From Chara braunii (lineage: Eukaryota > Streptophyta > Charophyceae > Charales > Characeae): a DNA stretch of 59,000 nt. The stretch spans positions 185,066 to 244,065 of the forward strand of contig BFEA01000770.1 of assembly GCA_003427395.1 (NCBI GenBank). Reading direction: 5' to 3'. Below, piece by piece: positions 11,045-21,740 of the stretch (its first letter is position 1; the number at the start of each line of letters is the position of its first letter). The position numbers and the translations under genes were made by a program. The notes beneath the pieces were generated by a model. The model was not told the DNA's origin and ran no database searches. It saw nothing but the letters and a program-made list of their open reading frames with translations.

Positions 11045-12478
11045 TCAATCCCGCGCCACAAACTTTTTCAGCTTCGAACGCGAAACCCAATCACTCCATG
11101 GCGCGCCATCTAGCTCTTCGATCTCATACGCCCCATGTTGTCCACACCGTCGAATATGGTAAGGACCTAACCATCGCTTGTCCAATTTACGCGGCCATTG
11201 TTTCTCCAGAGACGATTCATACAGCAACACTACGTCTCCCACTTCGAGTGGCTCCTTTCTGACTCGTGGAAGGCGGTCCCACCTCTCCTTGTCCTTCATA
11301 CGACTGTCCATCACTCCATCCGCGACTTCCTGAATTTTCTCTTCAGCAATGCCAACCTGCCTTGCCCGCAGATCCAGCAATTCTTCGAAGGTCAAGTTGG
11401 TCTCCATACCCTGCCGCCTCCACGTCGTCAGAAAGCTCTCTATAGGAAGCGTAGCGTGCCTTCTATACCATAAAGACGCTGGGGCATACTTCGTGGACCT
11501 CTTGATTGTAATATTTTCTACGAAGAAGGCTGCACGCAGATGCTTAGGCCACTGATTTTCTTTACCATCCGTCCACTTTGCCAATAAGCTTGTAAGGGTG
11601 GTATGTCCCCTTTCCACCGGAGCATTCGCCTGTGGATGAGCCCTCGTCGTATAGCTTGCCTTCACACCATATCCCCGCAGCAAGTCCTTTACCTCTCCAC
11701 AGGTGAACTCGGAACCTCTGTCCATCACAAACTCCATGACAAAGGGATATCTAAGAAAGTATTCCATGATGCATATAGCCAGAGTCTCACCTGTCTTATT
11801 GCGGATGACCCTTCCATCCACAAAACCTGTGAGATTATCGCGAGCGTCGAAAATGTAATTATAGCCTCCCACTCCCGGTGGCATGGCCAGTAGGTCCAAA
11901 TAGACCACTGCCCCCGCATCTCGCTCAATCCTCGGATGTAGAGGCTCCTTATACTTAGTTGAGGCTCTGATCTGGCATGGAACACACGACTCGCAATACT
12001 TACGAATCATCTCGCTCATACCTTCCCAGTAGTAAAGCTCGCGCGCCTTAGCATAAGTAAGTGCAAAAGCTCTATGGCCTCCAGCAAGTCCATCGTGCAG
12101 TGCTGCTATCATATCGATCTGACGATGTCTCCCACAAATCACTCGCCTTGGATTTCTAACCTCGTTTTTGATAAAGAGGTGTTCATCACGCACTACAAAT
12201 CGCGACCGCATCTCATGCACCCTTAGGGAAGCCTCTCTCTCCCTGATCTCACACGAGAGAAGCAACCCTAATTCCCGATACACACTATCATATTCCTCTG
12301 CACGAAACGCTTCTGTTATTTCTCCTTCCTCAAACTCGTCCTCTTCCATATCCTTTACAGGATCCTGACTTCTACTCACACTCTCCTGCACTTGCAGTAT
12401 CGAATTAACAAGGAAATTGGCATCCGCCTCATGCATAGCATGCGCCTCAATCGCATGAATTCCTTCTTCAATAGTCAA
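11045..12478 (-). pseudogene. retrotransposon integrase domain
   Basis: The 477-residue segment contains a complete integrase. A zinc-binding HHCC motif reads H-X6-H (HDGLAGGH) then CESCVPC. The catalytic triad is present with the classic spacing: Asp in YLDLLAMP, Asp in VMDRGSEF, and 35 residues later Glu in NAPVERGH, so DD35E. A C-terminal segment (KRWLGPYHIRRC...) resembles the GPY/F module of gypsy integrases. The enzyme would insert element cDNA into chromosomes. The frame is joined in phase to the RNase H segment through a TGA at 12479-12481, so this is the C-terminal part of a polyprotein. It ends in a normal stop (VARD). All catalytic residues are intact, so this domain has decayed less than the whole element. 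Confidence 0.92.
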
Positions 12479-13231
12479 TCATTCTTCAGATAGTCGATAT
12501 GTTTCTGCCAGAGCGAGTTTTTTCATCCATTCCACATTTTTACCTCCCCATGGAGCTTCCTCCTCAAAAGTTTTGAGGACTATCTCTGGTCGCTTCACAT
12601 AGCCTGCTGGGGCAAAAAAAGTCGATTCCTCTTGTCTTACTACTTCACTTATTCCAACCGCACATGCATTAATATGGAGCCTTACATCCTCTTCTTCATC
12701 GAGGAATGCATCAACCGGAGGCGTGCCCTCCTTGGCCTCTCCTTCACTCTTATCCCAGTCTATGCGGCTTAGGCCGTCAACCCGATTTCTATCCCATGGA
12801 ATGCGCTCCAACTCAAAATCAAACATCCATATGTATGTGAGCCACCTAGCGATAGTAGGGTCTGACGGGGCATAATTTTTCAATGATCCTGCCAATGCAG
12901 TCGGATCCACTCTCAATATGAATCTCCTGCCAAAGAGATAATTGCGAAATATCCTCAGGCAGTGGAGGGCCGCAAGCGTCTCACGCTTGAACTGTGAATA
13001 GTTCCTTTCGGCGTTATTCAAAGTCCGGCTCTCGAACCTCAGCGGCCTCTCCTCGCCATTGACGTCAGCCTGTATGAGCACACCTCCCAAAGCTGTTGGC
13101 CCTGCATCCGTCTACACAATGAAAGGACGAGTAAAAGTTGCTTCAAAATCTGGTACACCGAGCACCAAACCTCCATCTTTAAATTCCTCCTTTAGTCCAT
13201 CCACTACCTTTTCTTGCTTCTCATCCCACTC
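12479..13231 (-). pseudogene. retrotransposon RNase H domain
   Basis: The region between the reverse transcriptase and integrase encodes an RNase H of the RT_RNaseH type. The first catalytic Asp is in PFIV-stop-TDAGPTALGG, followed by a segment with the LNNAERNYSQFKRETLA pattern (the ERNYS..E block of gypsy RNase H) and the FILRVDPTALAGSL segment with a later Asp. RNase H removes the RNA strand during reverse transcription. A TAG at 13112-13114 falls just before TDAGP and a TGA at 13232-13234 separates it from the RT; both are in phase. The domain is therefore a piece of the same polyprotein interrupted by nonsense changes. Confidence 0.88.
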
Positions 13232-14251
13232 TCATTCCTGATCCTGGCGCACAAGCTTCCGCAACTGCTTAGTTTTCCCTGCGAAGTCTCTGATAAAGGC
13301 TCGCCAGAACCCGCACGTCCCCAGGAAGCTTCTAGCCTCACTAACAGATCTGAATGACGTCGACCATTCAAGTATCTTGTTAGTCTTCATAGTATCCGGT
13401 CGGCGACCACTCTCACTACATACAAAACCTAAAATGGTCGCCTCGCGCATACAATGTTTTGACTTTGCCCCACTAACCGTGATATTAGAATCCTTCAGAG
13501 TGTCAAGAACCCAGACAACATCCTGTATATGGTTCCAGACAAACCTCCTTACTCCGGGCATGACCTCCGTCTCATCCTTTTTCTTCGGCCCCTTCACGAC
13601 GAGATCATCAATATACGGCTGCGTGATATGTGGATTAATCTTTTCTGTAACACGCACCATATGCCTCTGCACCATTGCCACTGCGTTAGTCCATCCCTGC
13701 GGCGCCACATTTATATGAATCAACCCCCTTGGCGTATGCATCGCCGTCATAGGCCTGTCTGGTGGGTATACTGGAAATTGATCATAGCCTGAGTACAAAT
13801 CTATCAGGCTAATAATTGGTCTGCCTGCGCAGGACTCTGATAGTGCATCCGCATTTGGTAAACCTCCTGCGTCGCGTATCGTCACTGAATTCAAGCGCTG
13901 CAAATTTTGTACCCACCTCAATGTGCCATTTGGTTTAATAAAGCAAAACCAAGGTGAAGCATAAGGTCTGCTCGAATAGTCAGCTACGTACGTATTAATC
14001 TTATCGTCAATATAGTTGACCACCCTGCGCTCATCCGCGGGATTAGGATAACACGCTCCTCGCAAGTTCCATGGCACATGGGGCACCGTATGGATCCTGA
14101 TCATAGGGACTTTATCCACATCGAGGCGCCCTCGCTCATCATCATTGAACGCATACGCGCGATGCCGCTCCTTCATAGTGGCTATCATCAAGGCTCTTTC
14201 CTCTGGAGACAGAAAACCTGGCTCGCCTATTATCAAGTCTTCCTCCGTTTA
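13232..14251 (-). pseudogene. retrotransposon reverse transcriptase domain
   Basis: The 334-residue segment carries the reverse transcriptase palm and fingers: PYASPWFCFIKPNGTLRW (fingers), LIDLYSGYDQF with the first catalytic Asp, VAPQGWTNA in place of the usual PFGLTNAP-like motif, and QPYIDDLVVKGP with the YIDD catalytic box. The thumb follows with ILGFVCSESGRRPD. It copies the element RNA into DNA. The APQGWTNA form is not the usual plant gypsy version and suggests a distinct lineage. In-phase TAA at 14249-14251 and TGA at 13232 flank the open segment. Upstream the frame continues in phase as far as 14431. Confidence 0.92.
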
Positions 14252-14431
14252 CTCATTGATACGGCACGGCCCTCGTTCCGCATCCTCCTTCATTTGCCGT
14301 ATCAGCTCCCGTTCCTGCTCATAATAGAACTCCTCCTCCGCCGTTATAAGCACTGAAACAGGTCGGCACTTCTCGCTTACACGTTTGTACCGCCTTCGAG
14401 AGCCTTGTTTGAGTCCACCCCTTAAAAAGGG
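14252..14431 (-). pseudogene. protease-RT linker read in the -1 frame
   Basis: Sixty codons stay open between the protease frame and the TAA at 14249, in phase with the RT. The segment is charged (RRRYKRVSEKCRPV, then ITAEEEFYYEQERELIRQM) and looks like real coding sequence. It is entered from the protease frame by moving back one base at C-CCT-TTT (14431-14425), directly before the protease TAA (14422-14424). This is either an indel in a T run or a programmed -1 frameshift. Confidence 0.6.
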
Positions 14432-15342
14432 TGACTCGCAACATGGCCTTGAGATTCTTCCATATCTCCTTCCTTCATTGGTAATCGATACACCAATTCC
14501 ACTTCACCTTCGCCATCCGCAACCCTTTCCTTCAGCGCCTGTACCGCCACAGGATCCGCCATTCCATACGCTGAGACTATCTCCATTGCGTCGTTGATAC
14601 TTGTCAAGCTCAGCGACATCTCACCATATGGCTCACTCTCCACTTCATCTTTCTCCATGAGCCGCCTCCTTTCTTCCTCGGACTCCTCGAAGGTAAATGA
14701 ACCTGGGTTAGGCCTGTTCCTCATACCACGAGGACTTGTATTATGACAGGTAATAATCTCGTAGTTGCCGCAAACCGGATCACTCAGTATGACGTAAATA
14801 GTGTCGTCATGCTTATTTAAAATCACTGACTCTGTTCGGCAAAGGAATGACCTTCCTAGCAACAGAGGATGGTCCAAATTTGGCATGACATAAAAGCAGG
14901 ACCTTACCTTCACCTTCCCCACTTCCACAACGACATTCGCGGCTGTCCCGATGAAGGGTGTCCGTCCACTCGCGCCATATAGGAAACCCATGTCTTCCCT
15001 GTCTATATCTAGTCCTAGTCGAAGCGCATCTGCTTCCTTAATGATATTCATTTCTGCTCCCGTGTCCAGCATCCCATTGCACGACTTCCCCTTTATGACC
15101 AGGTTCACGCTCCCGGTCGCGACTGATTTCCAATCCATCTTAGTTCCAGGAGTCGCCCAATGGGCTTCAGCTGGGATAAGATTACCACGCCTCACACTTG
15201 CTACTCGTCGCCGGGAAAGTCTAGCCTTGAATTCCTCATGGAGCTTTGGCGCTGACACAAGGATGTCCTTCAGGTTCAACCACTCATTATGACCCTTAAG
15301 GAGCCTGTCCACCATACCCTCAATATCCAATCCTTCCTCCAA
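14422..15342 (-). pseudogene. retrotransposon aspartic protease segment
   Basis: The 306-residue segment contains a retropepsin-like protease: NGMLDTGAEMN with the catalytic DTGA at residues 93-96, a flap-like GFLYGASGRT, and LLLGRSFL as the ILG-type motif. It would cleave the polyprotein. It continues in phase from the preceding segments through a TGA at 15376-15378, so no own start codon is expected. About 170 residues after the protease are acidic and may be a linker (EESEEERRR, then SEPYGEMSLSL). It ends at TAA 14422-14424, right after a slippery-looking CCCTTTT. Confidence 0.88.
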
Positions 15343-15375
15343 AGGTACCGCATACCTTTGCTTGCGAGAAGTCTC

Positions 15376-15657
15376 TCATTTTGCTACCATCTCCGGCCGC
15401 TCCTCAGCCTTCCTTTTCTTGGCACGCTCAGCAGCTTGCTCTTCCTTTTCCTTCCTTAATCGCTCATCCTCATTATCATTCCCATTTTCTGTATCCACCT
15501 CAGTGACTGGCCCTTTCTCTCGCGGCTCGCCCTTATTCGATGGTTCTGCCTCATTGGCAGGATTACCCTTCTTGGTCCTTGTTTGCATAGCTTGTGGTGC
15601 CCTCAATTGCCCTCGAGGAGGCCGGAATGTAGTCCCAGACCGCGAAGTAGAACCCAA
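15376..15657 (-). pseudogene. gag-pol spacer, Lys/Glu-rich
   Basis: A charged segment (RLRKEKEEQAAERAKKRKAEE) in the same frame as gag and protease, bounded by TAA at 15694-15696 and TGA at 15376-15378. It has no recognisable domain. It is probably part of the polyprotein rather than a separate gene. Confidence 0.55.
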
Positions 15658-15693
15658 AGTTCCGCATGCTGGCTTAGCACCTGATGACCCTGT

Positions 15694-15912
15694 TTACGGT
15701 CCCAACAAGTAAACCATTGGTTTACTTATCTCATCACAAATTGTCCTCAGTTCCGAGTTTAGCCTCTGCATTTCCCCCAAGAGGCTTTCCATGTGCCGCA
15801 TAGTCTCTCCCACTGTCTCCTGACAGTTTTCTTCATCCTTCCCTCGCTCTACCACACCTCCCTTCTCACTATTATCTCCTGCCGTTCTTACTCCAACATC
15901 CACCTCGTCGTT
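15694..15912 (-). pseudogene. gag-pol spacer following the gag stop
   Basis: About 70 codons directly after the gag TGA (15913-15915), in the same phase. It contains a short helical stretch (ETMRHMESLLGEMQRLNSEL) that could form a coiled coil. It ends at an in-phase TAA. No domain recognised. Confidence 0.5.
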
Positions 15913-17568
15913 TCATTTATCCACCTCCTCTTCCAGACATAGTCTGGACATAGCAGGAGGAGCAGGCTGTTGATTAGCACGTCGGAGCGCCTCCTTTCGA
16001 ATGCCGCCTGGAACCTTGGGATCTATATACTCTTCGAATTTGTCATAGATGTCTCCATCCAAGTTCGAAGATATCAATCTCTCTTCCTCGTCCATCTTTC
16101 GGATTTGGCAAAACTTCAAAGTATGTCCTTTCTGCGTACAATGGTGGCAAGTGGCATTCCTCCAATCAAACCGAGGCCTATCGCCTCCTCCTTGCCCATT
16201 CCAACCTCCACCTCTTCGTCCTTGACCACCATTGCCAAACCCACGACCACGACCTCCTCCTCCTCGCCCTTGGCCACCCTGTCCATTTCCTCCTTGCTGC
16301 TGGCCTTGTCCTTGACCAGCCCCTTGATTAGGTTGGCTATTCTTAGGCGCGGCTGCCTGCTGCTGCTGCTGTTCTCCTCCTTGGCTTGAAGCGTTCGCGC
16401 ACCCTCCTATGGATTGAGGCATGAATCCTCCTGTAAACTGTCCCTGCTGGGCGAAATCTGGCCATGAAATACAGGGATTGAATCCTGGCCAGACCGTGGG
16501 GAAAACTTCTGGCCATTGTGGTGGCGAAGCCTGTGCTTGCGGCGGAACTCCTACTGCGCTTACTTGATTAGCATTCGCCTGAGCCGGCGTCGAAGTTTGT
16601 ACTCCTTTTCCTGTCCCTTGACCGCCCATGGCCTGGTTCCTAGCCTTTCGCTGATTTTTCGTCAATTTCACCGGCTCCTCTTCTTCCTCCTCCTCATCCT
16701 CTTCTTCCACCTGCTCCACTGTTTTTCCTTTCTTCGTCGTCTTTGTCGCCGGCTGAGTGACCACCATCACCTTCTTTCCTACCGGTTTTTGCTGTGTAGC
16801 CTGATACTGTGCTATCCCATCCGTAATAAGTTGCTGGAGATTAATTCCAGCTGTTTCAGCGGCAGCCCTAGCCTTCCGCTTCTGGCGTTGCTGTTTCATT
16901 TGAAACTGGTATACTTGATCCAACTCCCCATCAGCCAAACTTTGTGTGATGGTTTCCCAAGTTAGCTTTCGCCCCACAACTCCCTTCCTGGTGAGCGACA
17001 CCCGTTCACACTCAGTGAAACTGCTTAGGAATATCGCGCACTGGGTCTCTTCTGCCAATCCTGGGACTTTCCTCGCAAATTTTTCAAAAGCGGTTGCAAA
17101 GGCTCCTATTGTCGTGAAGTCTGACCGCTCCAACCTTTCCAGGTCCTCCACCGTGAGGAGTCCATCCCCCAACCGGTACCGCCTTTGCATTTCAACCTTG
17201 AAATTAGCCCAGTTGTCATTAGCCTCACTGGCCACTCGCATCACCTCTGGCCGCATCTCCCACCAAACATACTTCGGTACCTGACGAAACTTTTCCGCGT
17301 CAGGCATTTCGTCAGTGATCTGTTCAAGCAATTCCAACCATTCTGACACTTTATCTCCTTTGAAATGAAAAATTTGGACCTTAGGGATGTTGGACCGTTT
17401 TACCTCCCGACCTTCCAACAATGTCACCAGCTGGCCAACCGTAATTGGCTGCTGAACCGTCGAACTTCCATCCTTAACACTTTTAACCACCTCGTCCACC
17501 ATCTTCTTTGCCTTTCGATCGCCTTCCTGCCAACACAACCACAAGTATACAGATTCAAACCAAATCAC
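15913..17568 (-). pseudogene. retrotransposon Gag protein (capsid and nucleocapsid)
   Basis: The 551-residue frame is a Gag. A capsid-like domain (about residues 55-210) starts IPKVQIFHFKGDKVSEWLEL and contains the WANFKVEMQRRYR and FATAFEKFARKVPGL blocks of retrotransposon gag domains. It is followed by a basic helix (RQKRKARAAAE), a run of about 14 mostly acidic residues, a Gln/Gly-rich stretch and an RGG-type box. A CCHC zinc knuckle, CHHCTQKGHTLKFC, lies at residues 474-487. Gag packages element RNA. The first 14 residues (MIWFESVYLWLCWQ) look unlike the rest. A 3-prime splice site (GTTGTGTTGGCAG, exon from 17526) suggests that the true N-terminus comes from an upstream exon. The frame ends in TGA and continues in phase downstream. 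Confidence 0.88.
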
Positions 17569-17775
17569 CCTTCCCTATCCCATCTGTTTCTTACCGACAA
17601 TATCTATTTACACAGGAAGGGTCTAAGCAGGACTGGGTTTCCCCAGGTCCTACCTCGCATTTACCTCGTACCGAAGGTGGTTCCACCAATCCGGTCCATC
17701 ATCTGACCCGTAAAGGGAAAGGTAGTTTATGACATCTTGTACCACCCTCACCGACTCACTTTCCTTAAGCGTAGA

Positions 17776-18054
17776 TCATAGCTCCAGGTACAGGCTGTAA
17801 ACCACCTCACAAGCGTACCTTTCATACCCCAAATTTCGCAGGATCATCGCGACTCCCGCTGCACTTTGCACCCTTTCCTGACTTCCAAATTTGACTTCCA
17901 CTATGTCGTCAGGGATCACAACCCTCAAAGGTGTCGTGGGTAGCAAGAAGTCCTTGCTATCTCGAAATCTCACACATACATACACCACCTCATCCCCTGC
18001 GTAGGGCATATTCGCTGTCCACTTTAGTACGACAGCCTCAGCCAACCCTAACAT
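17776..18054 (-). CDS. unrecognised 92-aa frame upstream of gag
   Basis: A 92-codon frame on the gag strand, about 200 bp upstream of gag. The sequence is mixed and looks protein-like (VYVCVRFRDSKDFLLPTTPL, then VVIPDDIVEVKFGSQ), but I recognise no domain. It could be a leader exon of the gag transcript, given the splice acceptor at 17527, or a piece of an unrelated gene. Confidence 0.35.
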   Translation of the reverse strand: MLGLAEAVVLKWTANMPYAGDEVVYVCVRFRDSKDFLLPTTPLRVVIPDDIVEVKFGSQERVQSAAGVAMILRNLGYERYACEVVYSLYLEL

Positions 18055-18888
18055 TCCATCTGTGCATATTCTAAATTCTTTTTTCTTTCCTAGATTGTCA
18101 AAGGCTCAGTCCACTAAAATCGCACACTCCGAAGGGACGAGATGGGTGAAGGACATAAATCTTTTCGATTTTGATTAAGTAATTATCCCTTTCCATGTCG
18201 GAAATCATTGGGCCTTAGCTTATGTCAGTATAAATCGCTCTGAGTGTAAATTCCGCCTTGTAGACTCTCTCCATCGTGTTGACTACGGTCCAGTCCTTGA
18301 ACTTTTGGCAGGTTTTTTCAGAGCGGAGTTTCGTCGATAAAATCTTCAGGAAAAATATCATGTGGAGGAGCCTACATCCTACTTTGATACATCAGTAGAT
18401 GGGATTCCTGCTTAAGAGGATCCTTGTAGTTGTGCTGTTCCTGAATTAGGTTTTGCATCTTTGCTTGCAAACGGTCACTTCCCTCCATTCGGTTTCTCAC
18501 AAAATAGTAATCCTGATATGAGACTTAGAATAACATTTAACATTTTGTCCATGGTTAGATAGGAAAGTCAATGAGAATTTCAGGTTCTAGGTTTGGAAAA
18601 ATGAGGTTGATATGTTTACTGAGTGTGAACATTCCTAGTGAAAATGTGTATTGTAAGCAATTTCGAAAATATGTTGTATAATGACATTTCCTATAACTTT
18701 TCATCAGTTATTGATGAGGTTAGCATGTTTTACTGAATGACATGTTTACTAAGTGAATTGACATTTCGACAATGCTTGTGTACGTGTGAACATTCGAGGT
18801 GAAAATTTCTGTTTTATTTCCTTCAGCAGCTTTCATGTATAGCTATTGTTTTCTCGTTTTTTGCTTATTTTTTCCTCAGTTCTTTGTG
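18055..18888 (-). other. degenerate coding-like stretch, no gene called
   Basis: On the minus strand around 18490-18380 a short frame reads MEGSDRLQAKMQNLIQEQ and is soon stopped. It may be a relic of another gag, but support is weak. The rest is A/T-rich. Confidence 0.3.
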
Positions 18889-19771
18889 TCATTTTATAAA
18901 AATAAAAAGTGAACATGAAAAAAATTTCACTTTTAACGAAAACACCGTTTTTCTCAACGTCAGCGTTTTTGCCCGATCCCCAATAAACTCAAATCTGGCG
19001 GCATTCGCTTCAGATAGTACCCATGCCTTGGCGTCTTCGCCAAGACATAAGGTGGTGAACGCCACATGACTATCTTCGTCTACCGGGGTCGTCAAGCAAT
19101 ACGTTTGTATTTCAACAATCCTCAACAACAGATTTTCTCTTTTCTTACGGTTGTATGTGAAGGAAAGTTTTATTTTTACCTTCTATCTTCGTACCTCTTT
19201 CTTCGGGGTTTCTACTTTGGGGGGAGTCTTCATTGCATATTCCATTAATTTTTTTTCTGGTTCATACTTTAGTTCTTCCTCAACCTTTTTTTATCATTTT
19301 ATGATTATCAGTTGTTTTTGTTTGACCGCGTTGGTCAATGTTGCCAACTGGGTAGAAAAAAGATTCGTATCAGCTATGGTCTGATCTAGCTTCATTTCCA
19401 AATGAACCAGATACGATATCATATTCTGAATGAGAGTCGCAATATCACTTCTTTCTTCCAATTTTACTCTATTTCGAATTTTATTCAACTTTTTTTTTTC
19501 TCCGTCTTTCTTCTTTCTTTGATGATTTGTTTCCTCTTCGTTTCTGCTTGCAATGCTTCTTTTGATTGGTCAACTACATCCTTATTTAGTTCCTGTCTGG
19601 TTTCCTCATTTGTTTCTCCTTCTTTTCCTTTGTATTCTTTGTAACTTGCTGAACATTTATGGTCAACATTTCAACGACAAATTGGTCCAGACTTTGACGG
19701 GCCCTGGCTAAGACCAGGTTCATTTCTCCCGCCACACAAAAAAGATCAACTCTCTTCGTAGCCTGGTCCAA
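18889..19771 (-). pseudogene. fragments of another retrotransposon gag
   Basis: Three short minus-strand frames lie in order: 19771-19586 (helical, QSLDQFVVEMLTINVQQVTK), 19488-19294 (MISYLVHLEMKLDQTIADTN) and 19128-18889, which holds VDEDSHVAFTTLCLGEDAKA followed by WVL. The H..F....L.GEA..W pattern is the core of retrotransposon gag capsid domains. Together they look like a broken gag with a coiled-coil N-terminus, unrelated in sequence to the two gags further left. Confidence 0.45.
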
Positions 19772-20409
19772 CTATTCCCTGAAATTGTGCAGATCAAACT
19801 AACTCTAGATATTCGTTTACGCATCTGGGCGACCCTCATGAATTTGAGTCAGGGTTTGCTGCAATTTTAATTTTTATTAGTCCTTGCAGACGTTCACTTG
19901 TACGCATGTATGCAATTCTTCATTTGTGTACAGCGTCAGTGAGACCGGGTAGAGAAACGAGACACTGAACTTTGTCAACCCTGAAAACTGCAGGCTGCTC
20001 CACAAGAAAACCATCTTTGGGTATACTGCACAATCAGACTATACAATTATCTGTTCTTTAGTCTCGTCAAGAATTCAGGAAAAAAAAAAAAAAAAAGACT
20101 TAAATTCAATAATAATTATCAATGTCTTAATCTACTTTTCTTTTTAATGTGATTTGCTGCTTGTGATGTTGTTTACAATGTGTGTAAGTTTTTTCTAGCC
20201 GTGTGATCAGGAATCATCAACAGGCAGTGCACAAGCCATACTACATCAAAAACCGCACAGGTAAGTCCACATCAACATCAATCAACACAACAACGAGGTA
20301 ACTCCAGATCAGGGTTAATCAAAGAGCCCGATCATATCAGCATACATCATCTCCTTGTTCATCTGATTTCTCGCCAGCCTACCTTCAACAAACGCAATGT
20401 TTCTCTTTT
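19772..20409. other. non-coding stretch with A-run
   Basis: An 18-nt A run lies near 20079-20096. No gene recognised. Confidence 0.4.
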
Positions 20410-20605
20410 CAGTATGCCACGTAGGCAACGCTATCACCGGTATGTCATGCGGACAATGTTCTCTCAAGTATGCCACGCAGTAGGTCATATAGGCAATGCT
20501 CTCGTCAATATACCACGTACGCAATGCTACCGCCAATTTGCAACGTAGGCAATGCTCTCATCAATATGCCACGTAGGCAATGTCATCGCCAGTATGCCAC
20601 GCCAA
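20410..20605. repeat. about 30-bp tandem repeat, 6-7 copies
   Basis: Units carry TATGCCACGTAGGCAATG followed by a CTCTCATCAA- or CTATCACCG-type tail, with spacing of about 28-40 bp. Divergence between copies is moderate. Confidence 0.8.
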
Positions 20606-20936
20606 CACTTAGTTGTCTTCTTCAGCGCTCTTCAATCAGTGCAGCTTCTACTGGCGATTTATTCCTTCGCAGGAACCAACCAGTGAGTGTCACGTCAACA
20701 CAGGCCTATGGAGAGATTCACTCCGCCTTTGCCACGTCAGTACCTGCTTCAGAGACAAACTAGTTTAGCGATTTATTCCCTTGCGAGAACCAGCCAATGA
20801 GTGTCACATGGATACAAGCATATGGTCATTACCACTTTGCAAGTGTCACGTCGACACTCTATCAGAGAGATATATTCAACTTCTATCTCGCGGTCGTTTT
20901 CAATCAAGCAGCAATTCAGCGAGATGAGGTGAGTTC

Positions 20937-20948
20937 GCTCTGATACTA
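20937..20948 (-). other. primer-binding-site-like sequence (initiator Met tRNA)
   Basis: The minus strand reads TAGTATCAGAGC, matching 11 of 12 positions of the plant initiator-Met PBS TGGTATCAGAGC. It would mark a minus-strand LTR retroelement with its 5-prime LTR at higher coordinates. No LTR pair found. Confidence 0.5.
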
Positions 20949-21254
20949 AACTGTAATCAACCCAGTCTCGTCCTCCAATCATATCGCAGATAACAATGTC
21001 GTTCAATGCCATGAGCTAATCAATTCAATAATTTCATCGGTTCAAAGTCATTGAAGTACAGGTTCCCTCATGACCACGGGTATGTCTCAAGTCCATATTA
21101 ACAAAAAAAAAAGAGGAAGGAAGAATAGACAGTTGGAAAGAGAAATATAAATCCCTCTTCTCCTTCAGGCTCTGTATCTCTCCCACGTCATCAACTTGTA
21201 CTCGATGTGCCACGCCAGTAGTATGCATTCAATGTGTCACGTCATCAACTTAGT

Positions 21255-21295
21255 ATCCATTCACACAGGAGACCGGGGTTCGATCCCCGACAACG
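21255..21295 (+). other. tRNA 3-prime-half-like sequence with B box
   Basis: CCGGGGTTCGATCCCCG (21273-21289) fits the pol III B-box consensus GWTCRANNC inside a short stem. No convincing acceptor stem or A box is seen upstream, so this is a tRNA-derived fragment rather than a tRNA gene. It abuts family X copy 1. Confidence 0.4.
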
Positions 21296-21725
21296 ACGTC
21301 ACCTTTCGAGCGCATCGGCACCCACCTTTCTCTTGCAAAGGAGCGGGAGCCTTCCCGACCATGTCACGCAAGAGAAACAAAACATAACATAAACATAGAG
21401 AGACAACTTGAGGATGACACATAAATAAATCTACGAGTCGCCGAGATGGCCGTGGTCGCGTCGTCCTTTCGCCGCTTTAGCTGGGTGCGCCAGCTGTACA
21501 TCCCGTGGTCCCCTACGACAGGATAGGTTCCCGCGGGGCATAAATTTTTTTTCCCTAAGGGGATGTCACCACCCTTAGATGCGTATCCCCACCGAGCTAC
21601 TGACCCACGTGCGAAAGTTTTTACATGCAATCGCAGAGGTGGGTCTGTCGAGGGCGTTTGCTCACGCGCAGTAGTATAGGTATTCGCTGTCGGGCGGCCG
21701 AAGGCCAGTCGGCCACCCTAGTTTC
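21296..21725 (+). repeat. dispersed repeat family X, copy 1
   Basis: Shares ordered blocks with four other places in the window: GAGCGCATCGGC, GGGTGCGCCAGCTGTACATC, CCCCTACGACAGGA, GGTTCCCGCGGGGCATAA, CTGTCACCACCCTTAG or near match, GAGCTACTGACCCACGTGCG, ATGCAATCGCAGAGGT and GGGCGTTTGCTC. No domain is encoded. In the reverse orientation one block reads TCAGTAGCTCAGCAGGGAT, which fits a pol III A box. Confidence 0.85.
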
Positions 21726-21740
21726 GGCTGATTGACCCTT

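Larger units (their letters stand above)
11045..17568 (-). mobile_element. decayed Ty3/gypsy-type retrotransposon (gag-PR-RT-RH-INT)
   Basis: Gag, aspartic protease, reverse transcriptase, RNase H and integrase follow each other on the minus strand in the order of Ty3/gypsy elements. One frame covers the whole coding region apart from a single -1 change at 14425-14431. It is broken by in-frame stops at 15913, 15694, 15376, 14249, 13232, 13112 and 12479. I could not identify the two LTRs, a primer-binding site or a polypurine tract, so the ends are those of the coding region only. Confidence 0.9.
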
